Assembly: GCA_013177995.1 (NCBI GenBank)
Contig: JABLXN010000012.1
Span: 1-64,000 of the forward strand
Length of the DNA: 64,000 bases
Source: Brevinematales bacterium
Lineage (GTDB): Bacteria > Spirochaetota > Brevinematia > Brevinematales > Thermospiraceae
Direction of reading: 5' to 3'
Every line of letters begins with the position of its first letter. The stretch's first letter is position 1. Shown here piece after piece: positions 18,353-26,218 of this stretch. The notes under the pieces were generated by a model, which was given only the letters and a program-made list of their open reading frames with translations, was not told where the DNA came from and made no database searches. A program made the position numbers and the translations under genes.

Positions 18353-18362
18353 ATATTTCCCC

Positions 18363-18725
18363 TTATCTACAAAATTTCCTAATCTCATTTAAAAAATCTT
18401 CAACACTTATAGGCTTCGAAAGGTATCCATCAAATCCCGCAGCTATTAGTCTTTTTCTGTCTTCATTTAAAGCATAAGAAGTAATAGCCACAATTGGAAT
18501 ATCTGCTGTTTCTTCTTTTTCTCTTATAAAATGAAATGCCTTCTCACCATCCATGGTGGGCATTTGAATATCCATCAAAACGAGAGAGGGTTTCTCTTTC
18601 ACGGCTACCTCTACAGCCTCTATTCCATTTTTGGCAATCACATAGTCATACCCTACTTTTTTAAGGATAGCCTCAAAAAGTTTCAAATTAATTTCATTAT
18701 CATCTACTATCAATATCTTTCCCAT
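18363..18725 (-). CDS. CheY-like single-domain response regulator
   Basis: 120 residues, a bare receiver domain: [14 protein letters not shown] (acidic pocket), phosphoacceptor Asp in [13 protein letters not shown], Thr/Ser in VAITSYA and the conserved Lys in YLSKPIS. Of two adjacent ATGs, the second is better spaced (6 nt) from AGGAGG. It overlaps the 3' end of the histidine kinase by 26 nt. Such regulators commonly act as phosphate relays; here the likely chain is kinase, this protein and the HD-GYP regulator. Confidence 0.9.
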   Translation of the reverse strand: MGKILIVDDNEINLKLFEAILKKVGYDYVIAKNGIEAVEVAVKEKPSLVLMDIQMPTMDGEKAFHFIREKEETADIPIVAITSYALNEDRKRLIAAGFDGYLSKPISVEDFLNEIRKFCR

Positions 18726-19758
18726 CATTTCCCTCCTTCTTACACGGAATAGTAAAACTAAATCTTGCCCCCTTGCCCTCTTCACTTTCAATCCAAATTT
18801 TTCCTCCATGTAATTCAACCAACTTTTTACAAAGATTCAAACCAAGTCCAGTTCCTTCAAATTTTTTCGTGTAAGACTCCTCTAACTGAGTAAAAGGACG
18901 AAACAATTTTTCTTGATTTTGCCGTGAAATACCCGGCCCCGTATCCCAAATACTAAAACATAGCGAACAATTATGTTCATTCGTATCCTGAGCAGAAATC
19001 TTGTATACCTCTACCCCAATTTGAGCATAATCATCAACCACCTTAAAAGCATTACTTAAAAGATTGAAAAATATTTGCTTCAACATTCTTCTATCTGCAA
19101 ACACATAATCAATTCCCTGTTCAATTGAAATTTCTATCTTAATATGACGGTTTATGGCTTTTTCTTTGAAAAAAGAAACCATTTCCTGAAGCAAATTTTC
19201 TAAATCTATTTTTTCCAACGATACTTCCATTTTTCCTGCTTCCACTTTAGATAGGTCTAAAATATCATTAATGAGTTCCAAAAGATGCCTGGCGCTCTTC
19301 AATATATATCCAAGATATTCTTTATGTTCCTCAGAGAAAGAATCCTCCATAAGCAACACTTCACAAAATCCAAGAATTGCATTCAGAGGAGTTCTCAATT
19401 CATGTGACATGTTGGCCAAAAAATCGCTCTTAGCTTGATTTGCCCCCTCTGCTTCTTTCGTTCGTTGTGCAAGAGTTACATTGACCTCTTCAATCTGGAA
19501 TAGAGCTTTTTGCAATGCTTCTGTTTTGCTCGTGATGGTTTCTTCCAGTTTTGCATATATGCCTTGAATCTGATGAGCCATGTTAGATATGGACTCATAC
19601 AACATATAGGTCTCTTCTATGCACTCATACCATCGTTTTTCCCTCTTGAGAGGCTCCAATGAAAAATTCCCTTGCGCAATCCACTGAGCATAAGTAGAAA
19701 GAGTAAATAATAACTTCGAAATATATAAACTTATCCCAATACTCACCCCTAAATTCAA
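18700..19758 (-). CDS. Histidine kinase, transmitter half (frameshifted from its sensor)
   Basis: 352 residues beginning at a TTG inside what should be a second TM helix ([16 protein letters not shown]). A HAMP/coiled-coil stretch follows (about 20-115), then HisKA with the phospho-His in [16 protein letters not shown] and an HATPase_c domain with N-box [15 protein letters not shown] and GTGLGLNL. The preceding frame (19755-20618) carries TM1 and the sensor domain and ends in a T8 run. Reading -1 at that run joins them into one kinase of about 640 residues with a complete TM2. TTGA overlap with the sensor stop would also permit reinitiation. Confidence 0.85.
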   Translation of the reverse strand: MNLGVSIGISLYISKLLFTLSTYAQWIAQGNFSLEPLKREKRWYECIEETYMLYESISNMAHQIQGIYAKLEETITSKTEALQKALFQIEEVNVTLAQRTKEAEGANQAKSDFLANMSHELRTPLNAILGFCEVLLMEDSFSEEHKEYLGYILKSARHLLELINDILDLSKVEAGKMEVSLEKIDLENLLQEMVSFFKEKAINRHIKIEISIEQGIDYVFADRRMLKQIFFNLLSNAFKVVDDYAQIGVEVYKISAQDTNEHNCSLCFSIWDTGPGISRQNQEKLFRPFTQLEESYTKKFEGTGLGLNLCKKLVELHGGKIWIESEEGKGARFSFTIPCKKEGNDGKDIDSR

Positions 19759-20618
19759 TAGAAAAAGAAAAAAAACGCAATAAAAGAATTTCGTAAAGCA
19801 TGCATAATGTTTGTATTTATTAAATTAATATCAACAGCAATCCATACAATCCATCCCAAAGTAGTTCGGTAATAGCTTCCCAATTTTTTTTTACCATCTT
19901 TCATCGAGACAAAATAGGCCATGCCTTTTTCTTTTTTCATTGCTTCTTTGTATATGTCTGTGGCCGAAAAATCAGCATTTTCCATCTCCAATTTTTCAAA
20001 AAATGGAGTGGAAATCACTCTCCCCTTTCGATCCACCAAAGTAATCCGGATGTTTTCTATAGGAGAATAATTCCATATTATATTTCTTATAGCGTTTACA
20101 TCGTATTCACAAAAAATATACCCTCTAATATTAGTTTTCGTTGTTATTAAAGGAACTTTAATCGGAATAAAAACTTTTTTTTCTTCTACTACAATATCCC
20201 CCACTTGGGGTTCCAAACTATTCCTTTCTCTGAAAAATACCGACAGCTCGTCTATATTTTTCTTGTGAATCTCTGGAGAATAATAAACCAACTTCCCTCT
20301 GAAATCAACAATTCCTATACCCAATATATCAGTATTTCGAAACAAAACACTTTTTAATATTTCAAAATTACACCCATTACTTATTCCTGTTTTACTTATC
20401 TCTCTCCCCACTTGCCCCAAAAGCTCAATTTTATTCTTAATAAAACTTTCTATCACTCTTCCCAGCGCCACAGTTGCTGGTAAGTTATATTCTTTTATTT
20501 TTTCTACTTCGTTTTTCCTAAGCCAAAAGTATTCTTGACCAATTGTCATTAAAAAACTCAACACTCCTGTAAAAAGGAAAACGAAAATAAACAGATACTT
20601 GATTCCTATTCTTTTCAT
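19755..20618 (-). CDS. Histidine kinase, Cache-like sensor half (frameshifted)
   Basis: 287 residues: TM1 (about 8-27), an extracytoplasmic region of about 225 residues with a dCache-like pattern ([30 protein letters not shown]), then the first part of a TM2 that stops abruptly at FFFFFY. Without the downstream frame it has no output domain, so it is half of a kinase. The stop is reached by reading through U UUU UUC, a classical -1 slippery heptamer. The ATG used here has no ribosome binding site and coincides with the predicted transcription start, so a leaderless mRNA is possible. Confidence 0.8.
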   Translation of the reverse strand: MKRIGIKYLFIFVFLFTGVLSFLMTIGQEYFWLRKNEVEKIKEYNLPATVALGRVIESFIKNKIELLGQVGREISKTGISNGCNFEILKSVLFRNTDILGIGIVDFRGKLVYYSPEIHKKNIDELSVFFRERNSLEPQVGDIVVEEKKVFIPIKVPLITTKTNIRGYIFCEYDVNAIRNIIWNYSPIENIRITLVDRKGRVISTPFFEKLEMENADFSATDIYKEAMKKEKGMAYFVSMKDGKKKLGSYYRTTLGWIVWIAVDINLINTNIMHALRNSFIAFFFFFY

Positions 20619-20624
20619 ACTATA

Positions 20625-20652
20625 AGTATACCACAAAAATATTTTTTTTCAA
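20625..20652 (-). promoter_or_regulatory. Promoter of the sensor kinase operon
   Basis: TTGAAA (20652-20647), 16-nt spacer, TATACT (20630-20625). The expected start point, 6-7 nt downstream, falls on the A of the ATG at 20618. Confidence 0.65.
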
Positions 20653-20671
20653 GAAAAAGAAAAATTAGTTC

Positions 20672-21589
20672 TCGCAACTCAATAGAAATGTCGCCTTATT
20701 TATCTCAATAGAAATGTCGTCTTTTGGGGAGGTGTGGAGGGGACTCTGTGTCCTGTGGAGCTTATCTCATAGTACTCCAGTTCCACACTCTCCTTGTAAA
20801 TATGGACAGAACCATCTAACCATGTTTTGATGGTTACCCTGTCCCCCGGTTTCACAGTTATACTTTTTTGTCTTGGAAGCTGAAAATACCTCGTCTTATG
20901 TTTCACAACGTAGTCCCTTGATATTTTCCTCTTCACAGAAAAACATACCATATCCTTGAGGTTTTGCCCTTCCAGAAGGGGAACATGATGGTCTTCCTCT
21001 GAGAGAGGTGCTTTGTTGTATTTGGCATTGTGCCTCTCCCAGTACTCCTCTACCAGATATCTATTCGCTTCTTCTATCGTCTTTATTCCCTTATGCTTTC
21101 TGAATCATTTCCCCAAAAGAAGCCTTTCTCGGCCTTCGTAGACGGTGCTTCGGGGTCTTTTTCCGTCTTTCCCACAATCCCTCTTCACGAAGCCATCTAT
21201 AGAGCGTCTGAGAGCATATTTTGGCTCCCGTTTCCCTTGTGATCTCTTCCGCCGCTAACACCGCACCCCACCCTTGATAGTTTTTCCTGTAAAGTTCAAG
21301 AGCTAATTCCCTGATTTCGTCCTTGTTGTTATTTCCACGGCGTCCTACAAGCCCATGATTTAACCCTTCATCTCCTTTTTCAAGATATTTCTGGTAAATC
21401 CTCTGAACCTGTCTTACGCTTAGCCCGAGTTTCTCCGCCCCCTTTCTCTGGGTGATTTTCTTTGTCCTGATCATTTCCATCACCTTCGCTCTCTCCATCG
21501 CCTTTCTCGTCATGCGTATCACCTCTTTCATGGTAACCCCTTTCTTCGTGGTTACCCTTATTTTAAAAAGGCGACATTTCTATTGCGAT
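20672..21589 (-). mobile_element. Internally deleted ISNCY/IS1202-type insertion sequence
   Basis: The element is bounded by perfect 18-bp inverted repeats CAATAGAAATGTCGCCTT (20680-20697 and 21568-21585). The left end has a second tandem copy of the end motif at about 20706. It is about 920 bp, too short for a member with a full transposase. The tail at 184-357 derives from a relative. No target duplication could be identified with confidence. Confidence 0.75.
20700..21531 (-). pseudogene. ISNCY/IS1202-type transposase lacking its catalytic core
   Basis: The N-terminal part (21531-21091, 146 residues) has the family's helix-turn-helix region: ITQRKGAEKLGLSVRQVQRIY and SQTLYRWLREEGLW. It ends at HFGEM-like SFGEMIQKA, where intact members continue into the DDE catalytic core (MDGS...). 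The next readable frame (GIKTIEEANRYLVEEYW, then LPRQKSITVKPGDRVTIKTW to the stop at 20700) is the transposase C-terminal domain. Roughly 200 residues with the catalytic acids are missing, so the protein cannot transpose DNA by itself. Confidence 0.8.
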
Positions 21590-21663
21590 AGAACACGTCA
21601 TTTTAAATGAGTGTTAACACAATTTGGAAGAGAGTTTTGATCGTGTTGTTTCACAAGAGAGGG

Positions 21664-21852
21664 GCTATTACCATATTTCAGCAAAACAGCCGTTGGGTCA
21701 AACGTTTAACCAATGTAACCTTTGGCTGAAACATGGTAATAGCCATTGGCCCACGTTTGCATGACCTTAGCTGAAACAAGGTGATAGCCGATTGTTGTGT
21801 GTTCCCTCCAATGACCTGAGGAGGTCTTGTTAGCTGAAATATGGTTATAGCC
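21664..21852. repeat. Cluster of four copies of a 20-bp motif
   Basis: Copies of GCTGAAACAWGGTRATAGCC at 21725-21744, 21770-21789 and 21833-21852 on the plus strand, and one at 21664-21682 on the minus strand. Unique spacers between them are 42, 25 and 43 nt. Further copies lie at 41545, 57525, 57561 and 57718. The role is unknown; they could be element ends or binding sites. Confidence 0.7.
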
Positions 21853-22235
21853 AGGGTTCCTCTATCCCCATACACTCCCCTGTTGCTAAAACATCGCCAT
21901 ATCCCCCCGCCCCTGCCTGCGGTGCCTTCTGACAGAAGCCCCCCTGGGAACATATGCCCCGCGGGCTGGTGGGAGAAAGCCCCATTCTCCTACCGGTGTC
22001 CGAGCCACAGGAGGTGGCGAGGAAGACCGGGGTCAGACATGGAGGACTGTCCCCGGTCGGCTACAGAAGAGAGGGGGCTACAGGTTTTTCTTCCAGCCCG
22101 CCAAGGGGGATGAAGGTCGTTGGCTACAAAAACCGCCGCAGGGACGGGGGCGGGGTTTTCAAAAGGGGCGAAAGCCCCTTTTGTCCCGCGCGGAAGCGCT
22201 TCTTCCGAAGTCAGGAGGACGAGTTGATGTCGTCC

Positions 22236-22375
22236 ACGGAGGAAGGACTTCCCCGGAAAGAGAAGAGGTCTTTCTACTTACCCGCAAAAGCGGCCTATTG
22301 TCCGTTCGAGACGCATGCGTAGCATGCGACGAGGACAACGCCCCTTTTGCCCCGCGCAGGAGCGCTTCATGAAAG
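22236..22375 (+). repeat. GC-rich dispersed repeat, copy A
   Basis: About 140 bp, alignable over its whole length with the reverse complement of 57332-57473. Shared landmarks are ACGGAGGAAGGACTTCCCC, CCCGCAAAAGCGGC, GCATGCGTAGCATGCGACGAG and CCCCTTTTG-CCCGCGC-GGAGCGCTTC. The last of these also occurs alone at 22180-22205, so the neighbourhood is a mosaic. The central hairpin is damaged here on its left arm, whereas copy B pairs perfectly. Confidence 0.7.
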
Positions 22376-22500
22376 AAGAAAGATGAGTAAAAAAATAGCC
22401 CAACACTGAAAGAGAAGAGATGGTCGAAGAAGTATTCAGTTTTTGTGCGAAAATATCCATTCTGTATGAATGTAGAACGACATAGAACACCCTCAAAACA

Positions 22501-22529
22501 AAAAAGCCACCCCGAAGGGTGGCTTTTTT
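22501..22529. terminator. Terminator of the lipoprotein operon
   Basis: GCCACCC-CGAA-GGGTGGC (22506-22523) with A5 before and T6 after, so it can work in both directions. It lies 7 nt past the stop of the lipoprotein gene at 22536. Confidence 0.88.
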
Positions 22530-22535
22530 CCAACG

Positions 22536-23219
22536 TTATTCGCCCTGAGCAACCTGATCCTCGTACTGGCTGATACTCTCCAGCACCTTCTGAGCCTTGT
22601 TCTGAAGATCCTTATTCACAGGCTTGGGCTGTTTTTCCCAGGCGTCTTTGCGAGCCTTTTCGAAGAGAGCATAAGGCATCGCATACTGCTTGTAGTAGAT
22701 GTAGTAGGTCTTGGACTCACCACCCTGCACTTCCTGAACATACTCCCAGTAATCAGCCACATTCATGGCACCGGAGATGTTCACATTCTTGGACACAGCA
22801 GCAATGGTCTCTTCAAAGTAGGTCTCAAGAGCCTTGTCTGAATCAGGATCAAGCATACCAGCACGAGCCAAAGCAAACTCACGGGTAGCTACCTGCTTGA
22901 TAGCCTCAGTGAGCTTGGCAATCTTCTCAGCCTCAGCAAGCCGGGCGGCATTGTCCTTGCGAACAGCCTGAGCTGAAACCGTGAGATAAATTGTCTTTAC
23001 TCCCTCTTCATCCTTGCCAATATACCAGCGCTTGTTCACCCACTTTGGCTTTGGTTCTTCGCTTGCCTGAATGGTGTAGATTTTGATCCTCAGGGCCTCG
23101 GCATCAGGAGAAACCTGCTGAGGCTGCTGGGGAGCTGGCTGTGGCTTTTTACCACCACAACTTACCACCATAAGCCCTGCCATAGCCACCATCACAAGGA
23201 ACCACATCGATCTTTTCAT
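22536..23219 (-). CDS. Lipoprotein with LPP20-like domain
   Basis: 227 residues. Start MKRSMWFLV with AGGAGG upstream. Lipobox VVSC at about residues 18-21, followed by a Pro/Gln-rich linker. The body (about 45-180) begins with a Trp-containing strand (PKWVNKRWYIG) and continues with TIYLTVSAQAVRKDNAARLAEAEKIAKL, the pattern of LPP20/FlgO-P-like domains in which an Ala-rich helix follows a beta strand. The end is a Lys/Gln-rich helix. It follows a larger LPP20-type lipoprotein by 45 nt. Function unknown; related proteins in other bacteria act at the outer membrane, some near flagella. Confidence 0.7.
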   Translation of the reverse strand: MKRSMWFLVMVAMAGLMVVSCGGKKPQPAPQQPQQVSPDAEALRIKIYTIQASEEPKPKWVNKRWYIGKDEEGVKTIYLTVSAQAVRKDNAARLAEAEKIAKLTEAIKQVATREFALARAGMLDPDSDKALETYFEETIAAVSKNVNISGAMNVADYWEYVQEVQGGESKTYYIYYKQYAMPYALFEKARKDAWEKQPKPVNKDLQNKAQKVLESISQYEDQVAQGE

Positions 23220-23264
23220 AAGATCCTCCTTTTGTGTATTTTCCCTTTTTATCTTTTCCATGCG

Positions 23265-24536
23265 TTATTGCATGGTAAATATCAGTTCGTTTCCACGCAA
23301 GGTAGAGAGATCCAGCGACTCAAACCCCGGTTTTGTGGTCACCCCATCAAAGATGATCTCCATCAGTTCATTGGGGTTCCCCTGAAACTGGACCTCATAT
23401 TCAGCGGTTCTGTCGTTTTTGGAGTAAAGCGTCTGTTTCACATTTTTTACCCTCTCAAGCTTCGATACTGTCGAAGCAAAGGTCGTTGCATCACGAGCAG
23501 AACCCACCTCAATCAGTCTCACCGTATAAAATCTACCACCATTTACGTATTTTTTCAAGTTAGTAATGAGTTCCGCTGTCACTTTTTTTACGCTATCCCG
23601 CATACTGGCACTGATAGAAGCCTCAAGGGAAACCGAATCATACTCCTGCCCACCCTTCTGGATACTGGCTATCACCCGCCCACCGGTACGAACATAGAGC
23701 TTGAGATCAAGGATCACATGAGCGGTTGTTCCATTTCTATAGGTCACCGTGGGTGTCACCTCCCCATAGAGTTCAGCATAGACCTGCTGGGCAAGAAGAA
23801 GACCCAAACCCACATTTCCTCGAGCCTCCTCCTGCAAAAGATTCTTTTCCTGAGCTATTTTTTCTGCTGATTCAAGATCAAAAATCTGGATACCCTGTTG
23901 GAGAAGTTCCTGATTGAGGAGTTGCACTGCCCGACGGGCATAACGTTCGGCATCAGCATCAGCACTCTGTTTGAGCGCCGAAGAATTGTAGTAGATGAGA
24001 ATACTGAGACCAGAAATATCCACAGAGGAGAGATCTACCTCTGGCTGACTCTTCGGAGTTTCGGCCGTAGGAGTAGCCGGAGAAGAGGCCACGACTGGTT
24101 TCGAGGCCCCGCCTAAAAATCCAGCCGCTTCAAGATCATCTCGAAGTTTTTTTGTGGCAATCGTGGCTTTGAGCGAAAGGAGAAGATCTCCGTTCTCATC
24201 TCTTTTTGTAGAAGTCCACTCCTTCTGAAGGATATAAGAGGCAAACTGGGCTTCGGTATTCAAAAACTGCCCATCAACTTTGTCTTTTTGAGTCGTATAA
24301 GATTTTTCCCCCATAATAGATATGATCGCCTTTCGCATCACATCCTGATAGGCCATCCGCCGACTGGCCGCAAATTCAGAGGCCTTCCCCACTCCTTCAA
24401 AAGTCATCTTCTCAGGAAAACTCTGCACAGGGGCTTGAGGTGTCGAAGGCATCTCAACTTTAGCTTCAGGTGGACGAGGAGAAGCACAGGAAAAAACCAA
24501 AAAAACTATACCCAACATCCCAACCCATGGTTTCAT
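23265..24536 (-). CDS. Large lipoprotein with LPP20/FlgT-like N-terminal domain
   Basis: 423 residues from MKPWVGMLG, chosen because AAGAAGGAGTGG precedes it and because the promoter overlaps the earlier in-frame ATG. Lipobox VFSC at about residue 16. Residues 40-140 (FEGVGKASEFAASRRMAYQDVMRKA) match the pattern of LPP20 and the N-terminal domain of FlgT. A middle domain (about 165-290) has LSILIYYNSS and a long Ala/Gln helix like nucleotide-free CsgG/FlgT middle domains. The C-terminal part is a repeat-like alpha/beta fold. A role in flagellar or outer-membrane assembly is possible but unproven. Confidence 0.68.
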   Translation of the reverse strand: MKPWVGMLGIVFLVFSCASPRPPEAKVEMPSTPQAPVQSFPEKMTFEGVGKASEFAASRRMAYQDVMRKAIISIMGEKSYTTQKDKVDGQFLNTEAQFASYILQKEWTSTKRDENGDLLLSLKATIATKKLRDDLEAAGFLGGASKPVVASSPATPTAETPKSQPEVDLSSVDISGLSILIYYNSSALKQSADADAERYARRAVQLLNQELLQQGIQIFDLESAEKIAQEKNLLQEEARGNVGLGLLLAQQVYAELYGEVTPTVTYRNGTTAHVILDLKLYVRTGGRVIASIQKGGQEYDSVSLEASISASMRDSVKKVTAELITNLKKYVNGGRFYTVRLIEVGSARDATTFASTVSKLERVKNVKQTLYSKNDRTAEYEVQFQGNPNELMEIIFDGVTTKPGFESLDLSTLRGNELIFTMQ

Positions 24537-24565
24537 ACACCACTCCTTCTTTTTTTTCCAGAAAT

Positions 24566-24594
24566 ATACTACACCCAAAAAGTATTTTTTTCAA
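24566..24594 (-). promoter_or_regulatory. Promoter of the LPP20-type lipoprotein pair
   Basis: TTGAAA (24594-24589), 17-nt spacer, TAGTAT (24571-24566), 29 nt before the chosen start codon. Confidence 0.55.
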
Positions 24595-24614
24595 GAAAAA
24601 TCCCCTCAAGATAC

Positions 24615-24647
24615 AAAAAAACGGGCTGCTTTTGCAGCCCGTTTTTT
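24615..24647. terminator. Terminator of the CBM48 lipoprotein gene
   Basis: A perfect 9-bp stem ACGGGCTGC-TTTT-GCAGCCCGT (24621-24642), flanked by A-rich and T-rich runs on either side, 13 nt past the stop at 24661. Confidence 0.88.
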
Positions 24648-24660
24648 CTCTCAACAACGC

Positions 24661-25080
24661 TTATTCAACATCAATATAAGCGTTCTTTCCACCGAAGCCA
24701 TCATCCATGAAACCAGTAGGCTTTGGTTCCATCTGGTCAACAACCTCGGACTGATCCTGGAAGATCCACTGGCCATCAGCAGTGTACTTGTAAATATAGC
24801 GACCAGGAGCAAATTCTACAGTGATAGCCCAGGAACCATCTGCCTGCTTCTCCATAGCATAGTTGGGATCAGAAGGATTCCACCCATTGAAATCACCAAC
24901 CAAGTTCATCACCCCATACTCTTCACCAGGAAGGGGCTTGTAGGAGAAGGTGATCTTCCCTGCCTTCACCTTGCCACCAGTACCTGCAGCCTTCGTCGTG
25001 CTACTTCCACCACCTTCGCCACAGGCAACCAGTGAAGCAGCCAAAAGCACTGCCAGAACAGCCAGAACAGTCTTCTTCAT
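24661..25080 (-). CDS. Small lipoprotein with CBM48/glycogen-binding-like domain
   Basis: 139 residues. Signal peptide and lipobox ASLVAC (Cys about residue 20), then a Gly/Ser/Thr linker and a single E-set domain (about 42-139). The domain has the hallmarks of CBM48/AMPK glycogen-binding modules: VGDFNGWNPSDP, DGSWAITVEFAPGRYIYKYTADG and WIFQDQ. Usually this module is fused to branching or debranching enzymes or kinase beta subunits; here it stands alone on a lipid anchor. It may bind alpha-glucans or a protein partner at the cell surface. It has its own promoter and terminator, so it is a monocistronic gene. Confidence 0.82.
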   Translation of the reverse strand: MKKTVLAVLAVLLAASLVACGEGGGSSTTKAAGTGGKVKAGKITFSYKPLPGEEYGVMNLVGDFNGWNPSDPNYAMEKQADGSWAITVEFAPGRYIYKYTADGQWIFQDQSEVVDQMEPKPTGFMDDGFGGKNAYIDVE

Positions 25081-25115
25081 AGACCTTACCTCCATTTTAT
25101 GGATTTGTTTCTTAT

Positions 25116-25143
25116 ATGATAGCATATTTTTGAAAAAAATCAA
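25116..25143 (-). promoter_or_regulatory. Promoter of the CBM48 lipoprotein gene
   Basis: TTGATT (25143-25138), 16-nt spacer, TATCAT (25121-25116), about 35 nt before the start codon. Confidence 0.55.
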
Positions 25144-25167
25144 GTGTTTTGAAGAAAATTTTTTTCT

Positions 25168-26217
25168 CTATCCCTTTCCCTCTTCACGGCTTTTTGAGAC
25201 GCCAGCCTGTTCAAAAGACGCCATTTCCCGAAGAAGGCTTGCCGCTGCCCGCAAGATAGGTACAGAGAGAACCGCCCCTGTTCCCTCCCCCAATCTCATG
25301 CCCAAGGAAAGGATTGGCTTCATTCCCAATTTTTCTACCACAAGGCGGTGTCCCTTTTCCTCGGAGAGATGCCCCAAAAAGGCATACTCTTTCACCGGAG
25401 GAAACATAGCGGAGGCTATAGCAAAAGCCGCCGTGGAAATAAAACCATCCACGACAAAAGCCTTGCCAAGAGAAGCAGCCCCAACATAAAACCCCACCAT
25501 ACCGGCTATCTCAAGCCCTCCAAAGGCCTCTAAAAGAGAAAGGGGGTCATTCCTTTCCCATTTCCTTCGCCGAAAAACCTCTTTCAAAACCTTTCGTTTG
25601 TGTTCGAGCCTTTCCCCTTCCATGCCGGTGCCTTTTCCCACCATCTCATCCAGAGGGATATCAAACAAAGCCGATAACACAAGCGAAGCACTACTGGTAT
25701 TCCCAATACCCATCTCGCCCGCAATCAGAAGATCCTTTTCCTTTCCATAGCGAAGAGCCACTTCTTTTCCCTCTTCTATAGCCTCTTCCACTTCCGTTCG
25801 TGTTAGAGCGTTCTCATGCAGAGCGTTTCGAGTAGCTTCCCTCACCTTGAGAGAGAGAAGCGCGGGATGGGGTGAAAATACCCCCTTCACCCCCAGGTCG
25901 GCCACTAAAAGTTCTGCCCCCACCTGACGGGCAAGGACATTGACGGCCGCTCCCCCCCGAAGAAAATTCAAAACCATCTGGTAGGTAACCTCCTGAGGAT
26001 AGAGCGAAACACCCTCTTCGGCAATTCCATGATCACCAGCAAACACCACCACAAGCACCTTTTCTACGGAGGGCTTAAGAGAACGCTGAATGACCACCAG
26101 ACGGCAGGCTATCTCTTCCAAAAAACCTAAGGAACCAAGAGGTTTTGTCTTGTTGTCCATGGCTTGTTTGGCACGAGAAAACCACTCATCTCTTTCATAA
26201 ACCAACATTTCTTCCAT
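25168..26217 (-). CDS. cobT: Nicotinate-nucleotide-dimethylbenzimidazole phosphoribosyltransferase
   Basis: Activates the lower ligand: NaMN plus dimethylbenzimidazole (or another base) gives alpha-ribazole phosphate, which CobS attaches. 349 residues, normal length. Motifs: DNKTKPLGSLGFLEEIA at the start, VVFAGDHGIAEEGVSLYPQ, LNFLRGGAAVNVLARQ, GEMGIGNTSSASLV, and the C-terminal catalytic Glu region MRLGEGTGAVL. Last gene of the cobamide operon, 1 nt after the cbiR stop codon. Which base it prefers cannot be read from sequence. Confidence 0.95.
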   Translation of the reverse strand: MEEMLVYERDEWFSRAKQAMDNKTKPLGSLGFLEEIACRLVVIQRSLKPSVEKVLVVVFAGDHGIAEEGVSLYPQEVTYQMVLNFLRGGAAVNVLARQVGAELLVADLGVKGVFSPHPALLSLKVREATRNALHENALTRTEVEEAIEEGKEVALRYGKEKDLLIAGEMGIGNTSSASLVLSALFDIPLDEMVGKGTGMEGERLEHKRKVLKEVFRRRKWERNDPLSLLEAFGGLEIAGMVGFYVGAASLGKAFVVDGFISTAAFAIASAMFPPVKEYAFLGHLSEEKGHRLVVEKLGMKPILSLGMRLGEGTGAVLSVPILRAAASLLREMASFEQAGVSKSREEGKG

Positions 26218-26218
26218 T

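Larger units (their letters stand above)
21590..22500. other. Gene-free zone of short repeats and a GC-rich island
   Basis: About 900 bases with no convincing gene. From the left: an A/T-rich stretch, four copies of a 20-bp motif (21664-21852), then about 21880-22380 which is much GC-richer than its surroundings and full of short inverted repeats (for example AAAAGGGGC-GAAA-GCCCCTTTT at 22160-22180). It holds the motif GGCTACA three times at about 22059-22126 and the 140-bp repeat at 22236. Open frames here (such as 21954-22322) have no ribosome binding site and implausible composition. It may be decayed mobile DNA or a structured RNA. Confidence 0.5.

Noticed and set aside
21664-21852. A CRISPR array
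   Set aside because: The four 20-bp repeats differ from each other, one is inverted, spacer lengths are irregular (42, 25, 43) and no cas gene is present.
21954-22322. Open frame of 122 codons in the GC-rich island
   Set aside because: No ribosome binding site, composition dominated by Arg/Gly/Ser/Pro from GC-rich hairpins, and it runs through the dispersed repeat.
22159-22533. Open frame of 124 codons on the minus strand in the same island
   Set aside because: It covers the terminator and the repeat copy A and has no plausible start signal.
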